DNA of 64,000 nucleotides from Axinella damicornis (taxonomy: Eukaryota > Porifera > Demospongiae > Axinellida > Axinellidae), in NCBI GenBank assembly GCA_963931865.1, contig OZ007505.1:7809415-7873414 (forward strand), read 5' to 3'. How positions within the stretch are numbered: position 1 is the stretch's first letter; the number at the start of each line of letters is the position of its first letter. The position numbers and the translations under genes are program-made. Shown piece by piece: positions 36,758 through 47,972 of this stretch. The notes beneath the pieces were generated by a model. The model made no database searches, was not told the DNA's origin, and saw nothing but the letters and a program-made list of their open reading frames with translations.

Positions 36758-38891
36758 GAGCCTGGGAACGAGGCTAGATTTGTATACGGCAGAATGCTCA
36801 CATGGCATGTTGAAACGCTTGTTCAGACATTTTCATACACAAAGAACACAGTGAGTGTTTTCACTTCTGCTGTCTGGAAACAGGCTCTATGGAAGTATAG
36901 CGATGAACAAGGAGTGGTGGCCTGATAATGAGTTTAGCCTAACAAACATCAGGCAAGGGATCGGGTTATATTCAGAGTGGAACTTTGAGCTACTTCATTT
37001 AGTGAAGTGGCCTACTCTCTTCCAACCAGACAGCTGCAGGGAGACAAGATGGCAGTGACAGCGATCTAGGAAGCTGCCAGGTTCTCTCACCTTGCAATGC
37101 CCCTCTTCACGGTCTCCACTTTCTTCTTCTCGTCTGGAGTGAGCACCTCCTCCATCTCTCCCTCCACCCCTTCACCCCCCTCCCGCTGATGTTCAAACAC
37201 CTGAAATTTCTCCAGAAGACGCCTACATTCAAACAAAAATAAAAACTCATGAACCAGACACCTGTTTTATGTAAATCTCCAGTAATGTATGTAACCACCA
37301 TTACAGCTAGGGAAGTACCCTCTCCCTCCTAATTCCCCCTACTCCCCTTCTCTCCTCCCCTCTTACCCTCCCCCTCCCCCCCTACCCTCCTTCCCCCACT
37401 CCATACTTGTTCTCCTTCATCTCAGATATTCGTCTAGAAATCAGATTCCCTAAAGCCTATACAGGAAAAAGAAAATCACATATTAATCTTTGCTGTCTTG
37501 CACGTAGGCCTTCCTGTTTTCTCTGAAGGTAGTGACTCGAAAGATTTAGCAAATAAAGAGTTCAAGTCATGTCCCAAGTTCAACCCTTTATTTCTAACCA
37601 CAACTTAACCGTTTTGACCGTAGAGTTACTGCATGTACCAAGCATGCATGATGACATCATCGTCATGATGATGATGTCATCATGTGTACAAGAAAGGACT
37701 GGGAAGGTTGCAATAATAAGCTCATGCTAGTCCATGGGAGTTGAGAAACAATTCATCTGCTGCACAAAGCTGTATTACTGGTACCCAGCCTTCCCACCCA
37801 GCAGCATCTGTCAAGTGATTACACCTCTCACACTGCAAGCACCAGTAACAAACTCTGAATGCAGTTGTGTGAAGAGGCTAGCCTTGTTCCCCAAGCACCA
37901 GTAACAAACTCTGAATGCAGTTGTGTGAAGAGGCTAGCCTTGTTCCCAGTCTTACGCCCAGCTTTTTGTCGCTTGCAGTACCCAGTCCCACACCCAGCTT
38001 TTCATCGCTTGCAGTACTGCATGCAACGAAAAGCTGGGCGTGGGACTGGGAACGAGGCTATGAAGAGGCTACGTACATGTAGTTAGCTAAGCTGTCTCCG
38101 TCACCTTGTAGCATCGCTCCAGTAGCAATCTTGCCACATGCAGTAGATTGACGGAGAAGAGGTAGAACGTTCGTGAGGGAGCGTAGTCTAGGGTCTTGGG
38201 AATCTCCTGAAATCACAACAGTACAATCCACTGAGCTTATCCACACCATACACATCCTAATGGCCCATAAATTGAGCTTGTATTTCCTGTTAGACACAAA
38301 ACGTGGCTCTCCCATTTGTTGATACAGTCGTCCACATCTTAAACAAGAAGACGAACTACATAAACTCTGTGTTTGGGAAGAAAGGAGACGATGGAGGTTC
38401 ACCTGGAGTGTAACAAAGTTCTCGGCAAGTAGGGAGTAGAGCATCTCCTTGGCCTCTTTGCTAGGAATCATGGCCATCTCAGCCACCTGATGCTGCTCCA
38501 GCAGACGCCTGCAGAACAGGGGAGGGAAGAAAATGGTTTACACCAGCATCTCCTTGCCAAGTGTATAGATGCTCAAGAGCAGTACTCTCCAGTAATCTGG
38601 AGATTACCAGAGATTACTGGGAATAACATCACAGACAGAACACAAAGGACACGTTATATACTTCCTCATAAGCTGATAAGTAGGTCTGGATTGACAAGAC
38701 TGAAGTTGCAACCCACTCACTTGAGCAGCAGGAGGCGGAAAACTCGGAAGCACTTTGACCCAAACCTCTCTCTCACGATGGACTCCACCGTTGCCTGGCA
38801 GAGGAGCTCCCAAGTGTGGCGGAAATCTGAGTGTGACGCTTAGGAAGCTAGCATCTCACACTGGCCCCGGGTCTCTGTTTAGCCTCATCAT

Positions 38892-38922
<31 letters not shown>

Positions 38923-39076
38923 TCTGGTTCTCATCGTACAGCAAATTCAGATTAGTTTAACTCCAGGTGTACTCTTAACCACATGATATTGTGAGGATAC
39001 TGACAGTATATGAGCCCCCACCACTCTCCCCTGTCTTACGCAAAAACCGTGCCTGAAAGCAATGTGTCATGGTGTG

Positions 39077-39109
<33 letters not shown>

Positions 39110-42100
39110 AAGCATAAGTCAATCGTGTATTTCCTGATCTTCACTTGCACTTAAACGTAATAGTATCGTACATGAGCCAGAACTAGGCTACTGAATGGCA
39201 CAGGTATTACTGAGAGATGGAGGGAAGGAGGGAGGGAGTGGGGGAGGGGGGGAGTGGGAGGGGGGAGGGAGGGACGGATGGCTGGACAGAGGCAGGCTAT
39301 TGACTGGCACAGGCATTACTGAGGGAGGGGAGGATTGGTGGACAAAAGTAACCAGCCATGCAGGGAGGGGACCCTCTTACTTGGTCATCCACCAGCACTT
39401 TGAGATACTGCTCTAGTTCGCTCTGTTTAAGTCTTGGCTTCTCCGGTAAAGACGATAGTATTTCTGTTCTGTGGATCTGGAGGAAAGGTCAAGTTGGTGT
39501 TAATTGACAAAAGGGTGTGGCAAACTAAGGGAAGGGAGCAGCAAAGCAAATATTTCTTCAGGACAGGCTTTTTCAAGGAATAAAAGATACCCTACAAGTG
39601 TCCTGCTATCCTTAAAGAGGGGTTCCACTGCCTGCCGCAGGATAGAGCTAGAGGTGTTGCTATGACAAAGTTGAAGGTACTACCATCTGAAACACCCTTC
39701 ACATGATCATACAGCAAGGTCACATGATCATACAGCAAGGTCACATGATTATACAGCAAGGTCACATGATCATACAGCAAGGTTACCTGACTGACCTCTG
39801 GGCTTGCGGTGGCATTCACAGTAGCATTTGCAGTGGTGTCCACGAGCTTGTTATGGGCGGTAGTCAGGACAACCCGCATTACGCAGGCTGCAGTCTGAGT
39901 ACATAGGACGCAAACATGACCATCACAGACACCCAGGCTTATCTGACCAACATCATCCAACAGTCAAGTGACTCAGGGGCCCCACCCACTCTGCTGGACT
40001 ATAATAGTGGTGACAGGACAGTCATACCCACCTCGTCTAACTTCTCCGCAACCGCAGAAACGATAGCCTAGAGATCAGAGACTAACGTAACACATAATTA
40101 TAGAGATTAATTATAGCCTATAGAGTACAATAAATCAGAGATTAAAACTTGCCCAGATTAGTGTGAATTATCCTGACATAAGGTAGGTACACATACACAG
40201 CGTTTCATTTATATAATCATTGCAGGAGGGATGAAATAGTAGCATGGGGGAGCTGTGAGTTGCCTTGCGAATCAATGCGTACACAATGGTACTTTTCAAT
40301 GGGGCCACACAGATTCAAGGGTGCCCTCCCCCTCCCCAAATGAAGCCCTGATACAAATCAGTCAGCATTCCTTGCCAACTACAGTACATGTGGCTGAAGG
40401 ATCGTATTGGGCCCCCAGACAGATCAAACCTGGTCTCTGAAGAGCTGGTGAAATCGATCGTAGTTGACATGCCAATGTATTCCTGCATCCACGGCCTTGA
40501 GGGTACAAAGAGCAGAGTTCAAAGGTCAGAAAATTGGCATAACTCAAATCGAAAATGTCCCTATATGATTTTCCAATCTGTAATAAATTGACACAGAAAT
40601 GAAATTCCATTGGTCCATTCAGATGGTACAAAATCAGGTCTCACGTGAGGACAGGGCAGTTTGTGTGGATTACCTTATCGTCCTTTCCTGGAGATCTTGC
40701 TCTAAAAGTAGGGAGAAAAGAATACGAATACGTACGTACCAGGCACAAAATTGGAGGGAATTCTATTCTAGAGCTCTAGGAAGGCCACACCCACAAGTAC
40801 GTGCCTACCACTGAAACAGCTAGGGGAAGTGGGTGTGGCAGTTACAGGAGAATGGACTGCCAGCCAATCACGGTCAGCCACAAACTGTGACTGCGGTTTC
40901 AGCTTGCCACTGTCCAGGTCTTCTGGATTCACATTACTTGAAACACAGGGTTTGGCTGTGCGTACTAGATATGTGGGATGAGACGTGTGTTGACCAGTCT
41001 GGTTCCCAGACCCTTTAGCTGCAAGGAAGGGTCTGGGCAAATGACCTACCCTTCGGCAAGCCGACTCCTGCATTCCACTGTGAGCGTTGATGATGAAAAA
41101 CTGCACGCTAACGTGTACGTGTGAAATGTATTATATGCACTTGCGTACCCATATTCGTCTGGCATGCACCTAGAGCGTGAGGCTTCTCACCTACTGAATG
41201 AAATTTATTGGCTATGCTGAAGGGTAGGTCATTAGCCCAGACCCTTCCTCGCGGAGCTGGGCAGCAGGCTCATGTGCCTTAGGTGGCTTGGTTCTGGGCT
41301 GACGTCATCAGCTCTGATGTTGCAACAGCAACAGCAGAGCCGATGACGTCAGCCCAGAACCAAGCAGTATTGCGGCTAGTCCAATCGATGGTCTCGGAGT
41401 TGGTGAAGTCGGCCGTGGCAGGATTGGGCCAAGAGCTGTTGGCAGCAATGGACCAGAGATTTTCAGCTCATCAAGGACCAAGCCGCCCAGCAATGGTCCA
41501 CTCTCCCTCGGAAAACGCCTGCAGGCCTACACTTAATGTAAATGTACACATTCCCCCCTCGGCTCAACCCATTGTAACCCCTCTGCTTCACTCCGGTGTA
41601 TAGAAGAGCTGCAACATCACCCGGACAAGGAGCTTGTGGCGTACGTAATCACAGGCCTCACCTATGGTTTCCATATCGGGTACCAGTACCAATTAGCAAG
41701 TCGAACATCAGCACCATCAAACATGGCATCCTCGACCGAGAACCCAGGCCCAGTCCATCGGTACTTGAAGACGGAATGTGCAGCTGGCAGGGTGGCGGGC
41801 CCATTCGAGCAGTGGGAGGTCCCCAATGTCCACATTAGCCGTTTCAGGGTAATCCCCAAGAAGGGCCAACCCAGGGAATGGCGGTTGATACTTGACCTCC
41901 AAGGCAAGAGCATAAATGATGGAATTGATAAAGAGGTATGCTCGTTGCAGTTCCCTACCATCAATCAGGCAGTCGAACATATATTGCCAACTCAAACCGG
42001 GGGCCCTAGTAGCAAAAGTGGATGTGGCTCATGCTTTCAGATGACCGCCATTTGCTAGGGATGAAGTGGGACAACGAGGTGTTCATTGATCTCGCCCTCC

Positions 42101-45100
42101 CCTTTGGGCTTAGGTCCTCCCCCAGAACATTCACAACAGTTGCAGATGTGTTTGAATGGATCCTGCTGCACCGAGGTGTCTCATGGTGCCTCCGACTTTC
42201 TGACATCAGGAGAAGCTGAGTGCAGCGACAATCTACGGATCATTATCACTATTTGCAAGTGGTTGCGGCTACCATTAAAAGAGCGAAAGATTGAAGGCCC
42301 CAGCCCTGTCCTCCCATTTCTAGGCATCATCCTGGACAAATTGAAACGTGAGATTAGGTTACCAACAGAAAAGCTGGACCACCAGAAATTGCTAATTTCA
42401 GCATGGAAAACCAGAAAAGGGTGCCGGAAGCGGGAGTTATTGTCCCTCGTGGGAAAGAGAGAAAAAGGTGTCCGCGGTCTGTAGAGGCTATGAAGAGAGC
42501 AGTTTGGCTGTAGAGGAGGGAAATGGACTGAGGGAGGCAGCGAGAATGTCAAAGTCAAAACTTTACGAAGGCGAGTTGCTGGTGCAGTCCCTGTTCAGTA
42601 TAGACCTGGACCTAAACCCATTTTGGCAGCTGATGAGAAGACGCTATTGCTAGCTACTGCATGAAAATGGCTGAGATGGGTTTTGGGCTGACACGGGAAG
42701 ATGTTCTTCGTGTTGGATATCTGGTAGCTGAGAGATGCGGTCGAAAAACATCCATGGAGTGCTGATGATGGTGCTGCTGGCAGAGCATGGTTTGAAGGGT
42801 TTATGAGCTGTCATACTTATGCGCTCTTGTCCTACGCTGAAGTTAAAAGCTCCGCAACCACTTTCCCATGCACGAGCAAGAAATGCCAGTGATGAGCAGA
42901 AAAATTTGGTGGAATTTACGCTCATTTAAATTTGCTCAGAACAAATTTATAATTAACTTAGATGAAAGTGGCATTTCAATAAAGCATGTCAAAAGTTCCT
43001 CTCTTCTAACTCTGGTCGAGTTATTCGATCTGAGGATCTTGATTGTCAGAGTCTTGGCCCAAGGCTGTATCGCCCGTAAATATCATGAGTGGATTTATGA
43101 AGGCTGGTATTAACCCACTGAATCCAGGGCAAATCACTGATAGACAGACTGCCCCTCCTAGATTGTTTTCTCCCGAAGGTAGTAGTGAGACCGCAGATGT
43201 TATATCAGGTGATAGCACGTCTGTTAGTAGCATTGTCACTCGTGCTGGAAGTGTTGATAGAGATACCAGTAGTAATGTCTCTGGATACATTTCTACTGGT
43301 CAAGCAAGTTTTGATGATATCTTGTCCCTTCCAAGTGGTAAATCGAAATCAAAGGCAAAGAGTGTCAACAAGGTGTATCACCAATGATTCGTTCGTACAA
43401 GAACTTGAAGAGATGGAAGAAGAAAAAAGAAAGAAGGAAGAGGAGATGATTGCCAAGAGAGAGGAGAGAGCAAGAAGAAAGAAACAAAGGGAGAAAATGA
43501 AGATCGAGAAGCAAAAAGAGGAGGAGCAAAGAAAGGAACAAAGGGAGCAGAGAAAGAGAGGAGCGACAAGGGGAAGTCGAGGAGTGACCATCCCCACCCT
43601 CACCCCACCCCTTGACTGCAACATGTGCTGCTCAAACAAATAGTTGGGACAGGATGACTTCGCCTACCTGGCTTTCTTGGCCCTAGGTTGCCCCTCCTTT
43701 GTGTCCAATCGCTTCCGCTTCCTGGAACTTGTGGATGTCATAGCTGATAGGAGAAAGAGGTACAGAACTTGACCCTTTGCAGGAACACATCACACTAACA
43801 TCAGCATGACACCATTATGACCGTATATTTTATGACATCACACTAGCATTGTCAGCGCAGCATGACATCATTATGACATCACACAGCATCCTATGACATC
43901 GGTAGGACAACACAAATAACCAATTTGACTGCCCTGTGTTGGCATCTATAAACAAAAAATAGCGATATGAGAAAAAAAACACAGCACCTTCGATAGAAGG
44001 GGGTAGTTCAAACTGCCTGTGCATTTCAATAGTGGAGATCCCACCCATTTCCTGGTCAGCATGAGCAATGGTGAGCAGCTCTGGGCTCGGTTGCTTCACT
44101 CTCCGGAGGAAGTGGCCTTCCACCAGTGCCACAAACTGCTGCTTCACAACCTGGCCAATGTTCATGTGTTCTATGCCAGCGTTCTCCAGATGTTCCGACA
44201 CACGATGGATACACTAGAGGAATGACAGGAGGGAAACGATGCCATCATTGTACACCATGACAATCATGTGATACTCACGAGCTAGACCACACTGATTCCT
44301 TGAATACCAGACTACAAAATGTGACCAAGATACACCAACTATAACTAGAGAAAGCAAAAACAAAACAAACTTCCAGGAGGAGATACAGTCTAGCAACTTC
44401 CGCAAGATCAAACTATTTACTTCTGCTGTCAGAAAGTTGGCAGCTTTCAGACCTGACAATTGTAAAAAGCAAGTGTGTGGAAGTATTGACATAAAAGTCA
44501 CAATGCAATTGCACATTTCACTGAGTCTAGTACGTACGGGCATTCTGCTAAATGGCTTCATTTGTTTTGGTTCAAGAACTGTTTCAGCCAAGCAGTCTGC
44601 TTCCATCCAGCATGAAAGGCCCATTCTCGGCCACTGGACTCCTGCACTAATCCTTGTATGATCAAGATAGTGCAATTGCTGTGGCATTACAGTTTGAACT
44701 ATCAGAAGTTGCCTGATTGTTTTGCTGTCCTACAAATGGCCTGGGAATGAAGCCACACAATTGATCCTCAGAAACATATTGGTGGGCATTAATTAAAAAT
44801 TAAAGCCACTACTAACCTGGCTCATGAGTGACTGTCCCTGTCGCAGTAGATCCTCCACAATGAGTTCACCAGCATCGCCAAACAGCTCCTTGCTGGCACG
44901 GATGTACCGGGGAAAGCGTACCCAAAGGAGTAGATTGCATAGGTTGACTGAATACAGCATCGTCCCCCCACTTGGTCTTCCTCCTCCTTGCCGAGGCTCA
45001 TATTCTGTTAATTGGTGGTGGATTAGCACACATAGCGACTTCTTCACCTTGTAGTTGTGGAAAAGACCGTCAAACGGATCATTTCAGATAGAAGGTAGAA

Positions 45101-45441
45101 ATCTAGATTACAATTCATAGCCTTAGAATAACATGTATTGGTCTTGTGTGTCAAGGGGTGACACTCCCACATCTGCTGCAGTCACGGCTGCGACCGGGCT
45201 TATCGGCACATCATGATCTTGACCTTGTATACTAAGGAAGGGGTGGAGTCGCTATGCGTGTATATTATCGGGTCAAGGGCAAAATGTGCACATGGTCAAA
45301 TGGTCAACGGCTGAAATACAGCACAGTCAAACATTCCTTTTGCAATGCGGTCAAGTGGTTAAGCACCAAAAATGACGGTCAAGATTTATTGACCCTTGTG
45401 ACTACATGCAGCGTCTGTGTCACCCCTTTGTGTGTGTATGT

Positions 45442-45475
<34 letters not shown>

Positions 45476-45705
45476 TTCGCATGAATTTACCATTAGAGTG
45501 AGGCACATTTCAAGTACATAGGTAGTGTAAGACATGAGGTACGTTGCAGTGCGGCTACCTGGTTGGGTTTGAGCTCAGTTCCTCGGATGATCTCGGGCAG
45601 AGAGGAGGCTCCATACCGTAGAAGGAATCCACCCACCTTCTCCACCAGCTCCCCAAAGTTCTCCTCCAGCAGCAGACTCGCTACTTGCACTTGCTGGCTG
45701 GACAT
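36489..45705 (-). CDS. POLR3C: RNA polymerase III subunit RPC3 (16 exons, complete)
   Basis: Minus-strand exons, 5' to 3': 45705-45559, 45047-44817, 44213-43988, 43743-43668, 40936-40882, 40495-40430, 40067-40032, 39894-39796, 39476-39381, 39052-39001, 38826-38721, 38508-38403, 38206-38105, 37456-37407, 37222-37091 and 36570-36489. They total 1662 nt and encode 553 aa (human 534). RPC3 is part of the RPC3-RPC6-RPC7 initiation subcomplex of Pol III, with repeated winged-helix domains. Diagnostic segments: SLLLEENFGELVEKVG (exon 1), FPRYIRASKELFGDAGELIV (exon 2), a nuclear-localisation-like SSRKRKRLDTKE (exon 4), AGIHWHVNYDRFHQLFRDQ (exon 6), ATVESIVRERFGSK (exon 11), AMIPSKEAKEMLYSLLAENF (exon 12), EIPKTLDYAPSRTFYLFSVN (exon 13) and GELQLDETIM (exon 16). 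Phase closes throughout. The 55-nt exon 40936-40882 is the least certain: its donor (TTT|GTGGCT) is weak, but it restores phase exactly. Confidence 0.93.
36725..36756. repeat. Poly-G tract (32 nt)
   Basis: An uninterrupted G run just beside the POLR3C terminal exon. Similar G or C runs of 19-30 nt are at 24462-24480, 32216-32234, 38892-38919, 45445-45474, 62411-62440 and 63163-63186. Confidence 0.9.
37931..38060. mobile_element. MITE, TAGCCTTG family, in POLR3C intron 13
   Basis: TAGCCTTGTTCCCAGTCTTACGCCCAGCTTTT is inverted against AAAAGCTGGGCGTGGGACTGGGAACGAGGCTA, with an inner GTCGCTTGCAGTA/TGCATGCAACGA stem. The same inner sequence (GCAAGCGACGAAAAGCTGGGCG) occurs in a half copy at 63680-63723. 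A 68-bp direct duplication of the left flank (GCACCAGTAACAAACTC) precedes it. Confidence 0.8.
39701..39786. repeat. Four-unit 21-bp tandem repeat
   Basis: CACATGATCATACAGCAAGGT repeats four times in POLR3C intron 8, directly downstream of the donor of exon 8. The apparent frame MIIQQGH... is an artefact of the repeat. Confidence 0.85.
41010..41260. repeat. Inverted repeat AGGGTCTGGGC..ATGACCTACCC
   Basis: AAGGAAGGGTCTGGGCAAAT + GACCTACCCTTC at 41028-41055 is inverted relative to GAAGGGTAGGTCATTAGCCC + AGACCCTTCCT at 41218-41251. The loop has no coding sign. This is probably another small MITE in the large POLR3C intron, abutting the retroelement fragment. Confidence 0.7.
41286..41367. repeat. 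30-bp inverted repeat at the head of the retroelement fragment
   Basis: CTTGGTTCTGGGCTGACGTC followed by ATCAGCTCTG is inverted against CAGAGCCGATGACGTCAGCC + CAGAACCAAG, with about 20 bases between. It overlaps the start of the gag-like open frame. Palindromic ends of this type could belong to the retroelement or to an independent MITE. Confidence 0.75.
41338..42560 (+). pseudogene. Retrotransposon relic: gag-like segment and reverse transcriptase
   Basis: An open frame with SMVSELVKSAVAGLGQELLA (gag-like, weak) is followed by a reverse-transcriptase series. ELVAYVITGLTYGFHIGY comes first, then AGPFEQWEVPNVHISRFRVI, PKKGQPREWRLILDLQGKS, SINDGIDKEVCSLQFPTINQ, WDNEVFIDLALPFGLRSSP and FTTVADVFEWILLHRG. 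After frameshifts come a decayed LDDF box (SDFLTSGEAEC), PVLPFLGIILD and RKRELLSLVGK. The order is that of DIRS/Ty3-type reverse transcriptases of invertebrates, and I cannot choose between them. Frame changes occur near 41.65, 42.0 and 42.1 kb. RNase H, integrase or tyrosine recombinase segments are not seen. It is antisense to POLR3C, in intron 4. Confidence 0.75.
42654..43645 (+). pseudogene. pogo/Tigger-like transposase relic
   Basis: Successive frames give ALKMAEMGFGLTREDVL-type HTH text (here MAEMGFGLTREDVLRVGYLV), then HPWSADDGAAGRAWFEGFM, LSHARARNA, NLDESGISIKHVKSS, and the C-terminal IMSGFMKAGINPLNPGQI. A charged coiled tail follows (EELEEMEEEKRKKEEEM.., KKQREKMKIEKQKEEEQ). This is the order of pogo/Tigger (jerky-like) DDE transposases: the CENP-B-type HTH with 'W...F..RH', the first catalytic Asp in NLDESGI, and the C-terminal 'GF...GI.P..P' box. 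Most of the DDE core between NLDESGI and GFMKAGI is deleted. Stops and shifts are frequent. It lies directly after the retroelement, antisense in POLR3C intron 4 or 5. Confidence 0.75.
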
Positions 45706-45810
45706 CCCAAGTCCGTTAAACTCCGTACACTATAAACTGTAGCGTGCACTATCCGTATACTTCTGCATACTATCGGTATTAAGCTGCTGCTACTTCATGT
45801 ACTGCCAAGG
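45706..45810. promoter_or_regulatory. 105-bp divergent (bidirectional) promoter, POLR3C / MRPL34
   Basis: The start codon of POLR3C (45705, minus) and that of MRPL34 (45811, plus) are separated by only 105 bp, so the two genes must share their promoter or use overlapping ones. I see no TATA box in a sensible position. Transcription starts are not determined. Confidence 0.7.
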
Positions 45811-46447
45811 ATGTCGTGGTTGCTGAGGTCCCTCCTGCGATCTACAACCACTTTTACATCGTGCAGGCATACCCAGGCCCTTCCATTGTCCCCACTGTAC
45901 TCAGCATGGAGAAGAGAAGCAGCACAACCGCTGCATGCAGCTGGGTTTCTCTCCAGGCAGGTTGAAGGATGACTTGGTGGGGTTATAACGTTAATGGTTA
46001 ATGCAGAAGCTGATGCAGTTATTCTGGGGGGTTCCACTTCACGGCCCCAGTATTCACTCCTTTAGCAACTCTTTGCATTTATGGTGCACCTACTACACAT
46101 TCGGATGGGGCCTGGGAACGAGGCTATTATAAGCTTACCCTTGTACTTTCCGATGCTGTACAGTTGTTAGCAAAACTGCTGCTGGAGAGCGAAAGCTAGG
46201 GCAGTGTCCAGAAACACCTCCCTTAACTTATGTCAGCATGATTTATGTTTGTGCTTTCCTCCATAGGGTTATTCTAAGTCCCCTCCAGCAGTTCACTCGG
46301 ATGTATGCAAGATATGGGATGGAATATCAGCCTAGCAATCTCAAGAGGAAAAGACGACATGGATTTTTATCTCGACTGAGAACTAAGACAGGCAGAAAGA
46401 TTCTAGGTCGAAGGAGGGCTAAAGGAAGACGATTCTTATCCCATTGA
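45811..46447 (+). CDS. MRPL34: Mitochondrial large ribosomal subunit protein bL34m (2 exons, complete)
   Basis: Exons are 45811-45960 and 46289-46447, encoding 102 aa. The second-exon acceptor is a NAGNAG site (CCAGCAG), so start 46292 with one residue fewer is equally possible. The protein is a small structural protein of the mitochondrial large ribosomal subunit. Exon 1 is an Arg/Ser/Leu-rich presequence ([20 protein letters not shown]) with no acidic residue near its start, as expected for mitochondrial import. Exon 2 holds the complete bL34 domain: [20 protein letters not shown] then [17 protein letters not shown] and stop. That is the family's usual C-terminal end. It is divergent from POLR3C. 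Confidence 0.92.
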
Positions 46448-46974
46448 TCATTATTCATTGCAAACACATCAGATGATACCGGACCCTGCCACTTCACTCT
46501 AATAATGCGAATGAAATTATAATTTTCAAAATTGCAACAAAGAAAAAAACAAAGCTAGCCGTGCTGCTGGACCCAGACTACGACTTGCGAGCTCTACTTG
46601 GCGAACTACCTTAGTTCTAGTGCAGGGTGTAATACGTAGGTAGGTATGGTGCAGCTGTGTAATGAACTGGAGCATGTGGGGAGGGTACTGTCATACCATA
46701 GCAGAGCAATCGGTCCCCTTAGGCATGCATACTATCCGGGCCAGACTCTGACTCGTCTGTGTCCTGGCACTGAGCTTATTAAGTGTCTCCTTACTGGTTT
46801 TTGGGGATGATACTATGGATGGGCGAATATGTAATGATGACTTCTGCATATGATGGTATCAAGAAGGTGGTCATTCCAGCCTTAGGGCCCTGACCAGGAT
46901 CTTGGCAAAATTATGACTCTAGACACTGCAATTGGGAGTCGCTTTGATTCTGTACACTACCCAAAAATGCCCAT

Positions 46975-47505
46975 TAGTGCTACTCACGTGACCCTCAACG
47001 AATCAGACGCACACTTTTCAAAGATCGACGGCTGTTTCGGGTCAATGAGTTGCACTAAGTAGTTTAGATACCAGTTTGCAGTGCATTACAGGCTTTAGTG
47101 CACTCAAGCAATCGAATAATGCACTTGCCTTCGGCTCGCCCTCAACCATTAACTAGATTGCCCTTGTGCATTGAAACCCGTAATGCACTGCAAGCTGGTA
47201 TTTAAATATAACTTAGTGCTACTCACGTGACCCTCAACGAATCAGACGCCAAGTAAAGTGTGCATTATCCACACTTTTCAAAGATCAAAGGCTGTTCGGG
47301 TCAGTGAGTTGCACTAAGTAGTTTAGATACCAGTTTGCAGTGCATTACGGGCTTTAGTGCACTCGGGCAATCTAGTTAACGGTCTCGGGCGGATGATGCA
47401 CTCGCCTTCGGCTCGTGCATTATCTCGCCCTCGACCATTAACTAGATTGCCCTCGTGCACTAAAACCCGTAATGCACTGCAAAGTGGTATCTAAATATTA
47501 CTTGG
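46975..47505. mobile_element. Dispersed palindromic repeat, two tandem copies (GTGCATTACGGG family)
   Basis: Two copies (about 46975-47208 and 47209-47505) lie head to tail. Each starts TTAGTGCTACTCACGTGACC and ends near GGTATYTAAATATWACTT, in inverse orientation to the copy at 4228-4572. The first has a shortened centre. The copies share the internal palindrome GTGCATTACRGGCTTTAGTG. Confidence 0.75.
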
Positions 47506-47972
47506 TGTCAGGGGGGTCACTCCAATATGCACCCGATGCAGTCACAACTTGACCCAGTATATTAAGGAAGGGGTGGAGTTATCTTGTTTCCAGACCTTTC
47601 GTCCAGCACGTATATTGCTTCCAGTATAACATGTGGAAAACTGCCACAGAACAATGACGTAGACTAATATTGACACTGAGAACGCATTTGCCAGTGTGTA
47701 ATTTCAAAGGTGTTGGATTTCAGCAAACCGAGTCCATCTTCCTAGCACAGTGAACATGTCAAGTGCAGTACTAACCAGCTCTTCAAAAGGGGCAAGTGGA
47801 AAAGGCGGATACGGTCGGACGCGGACATGGACGCGGACACGAACCAAAATTCATTTTTCAGCCCTTTGCAGTGTAGGACAGAATGGTTATTCATTCGCTT
47901 GCTTAGCCTATTGAACCGTCTTTCATGTCTTACCTCAAGTCAGTAGAGGTCAAAGGCCACGTGCATATTTAA

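Noticed and set aside
40768..41106. 112-codon minus frame as an independent gene
   Set aside because: Only the 55-nt part 40882-40936 fits a gene (POLR3C); the rest spans a MITE-like inverted repeat.
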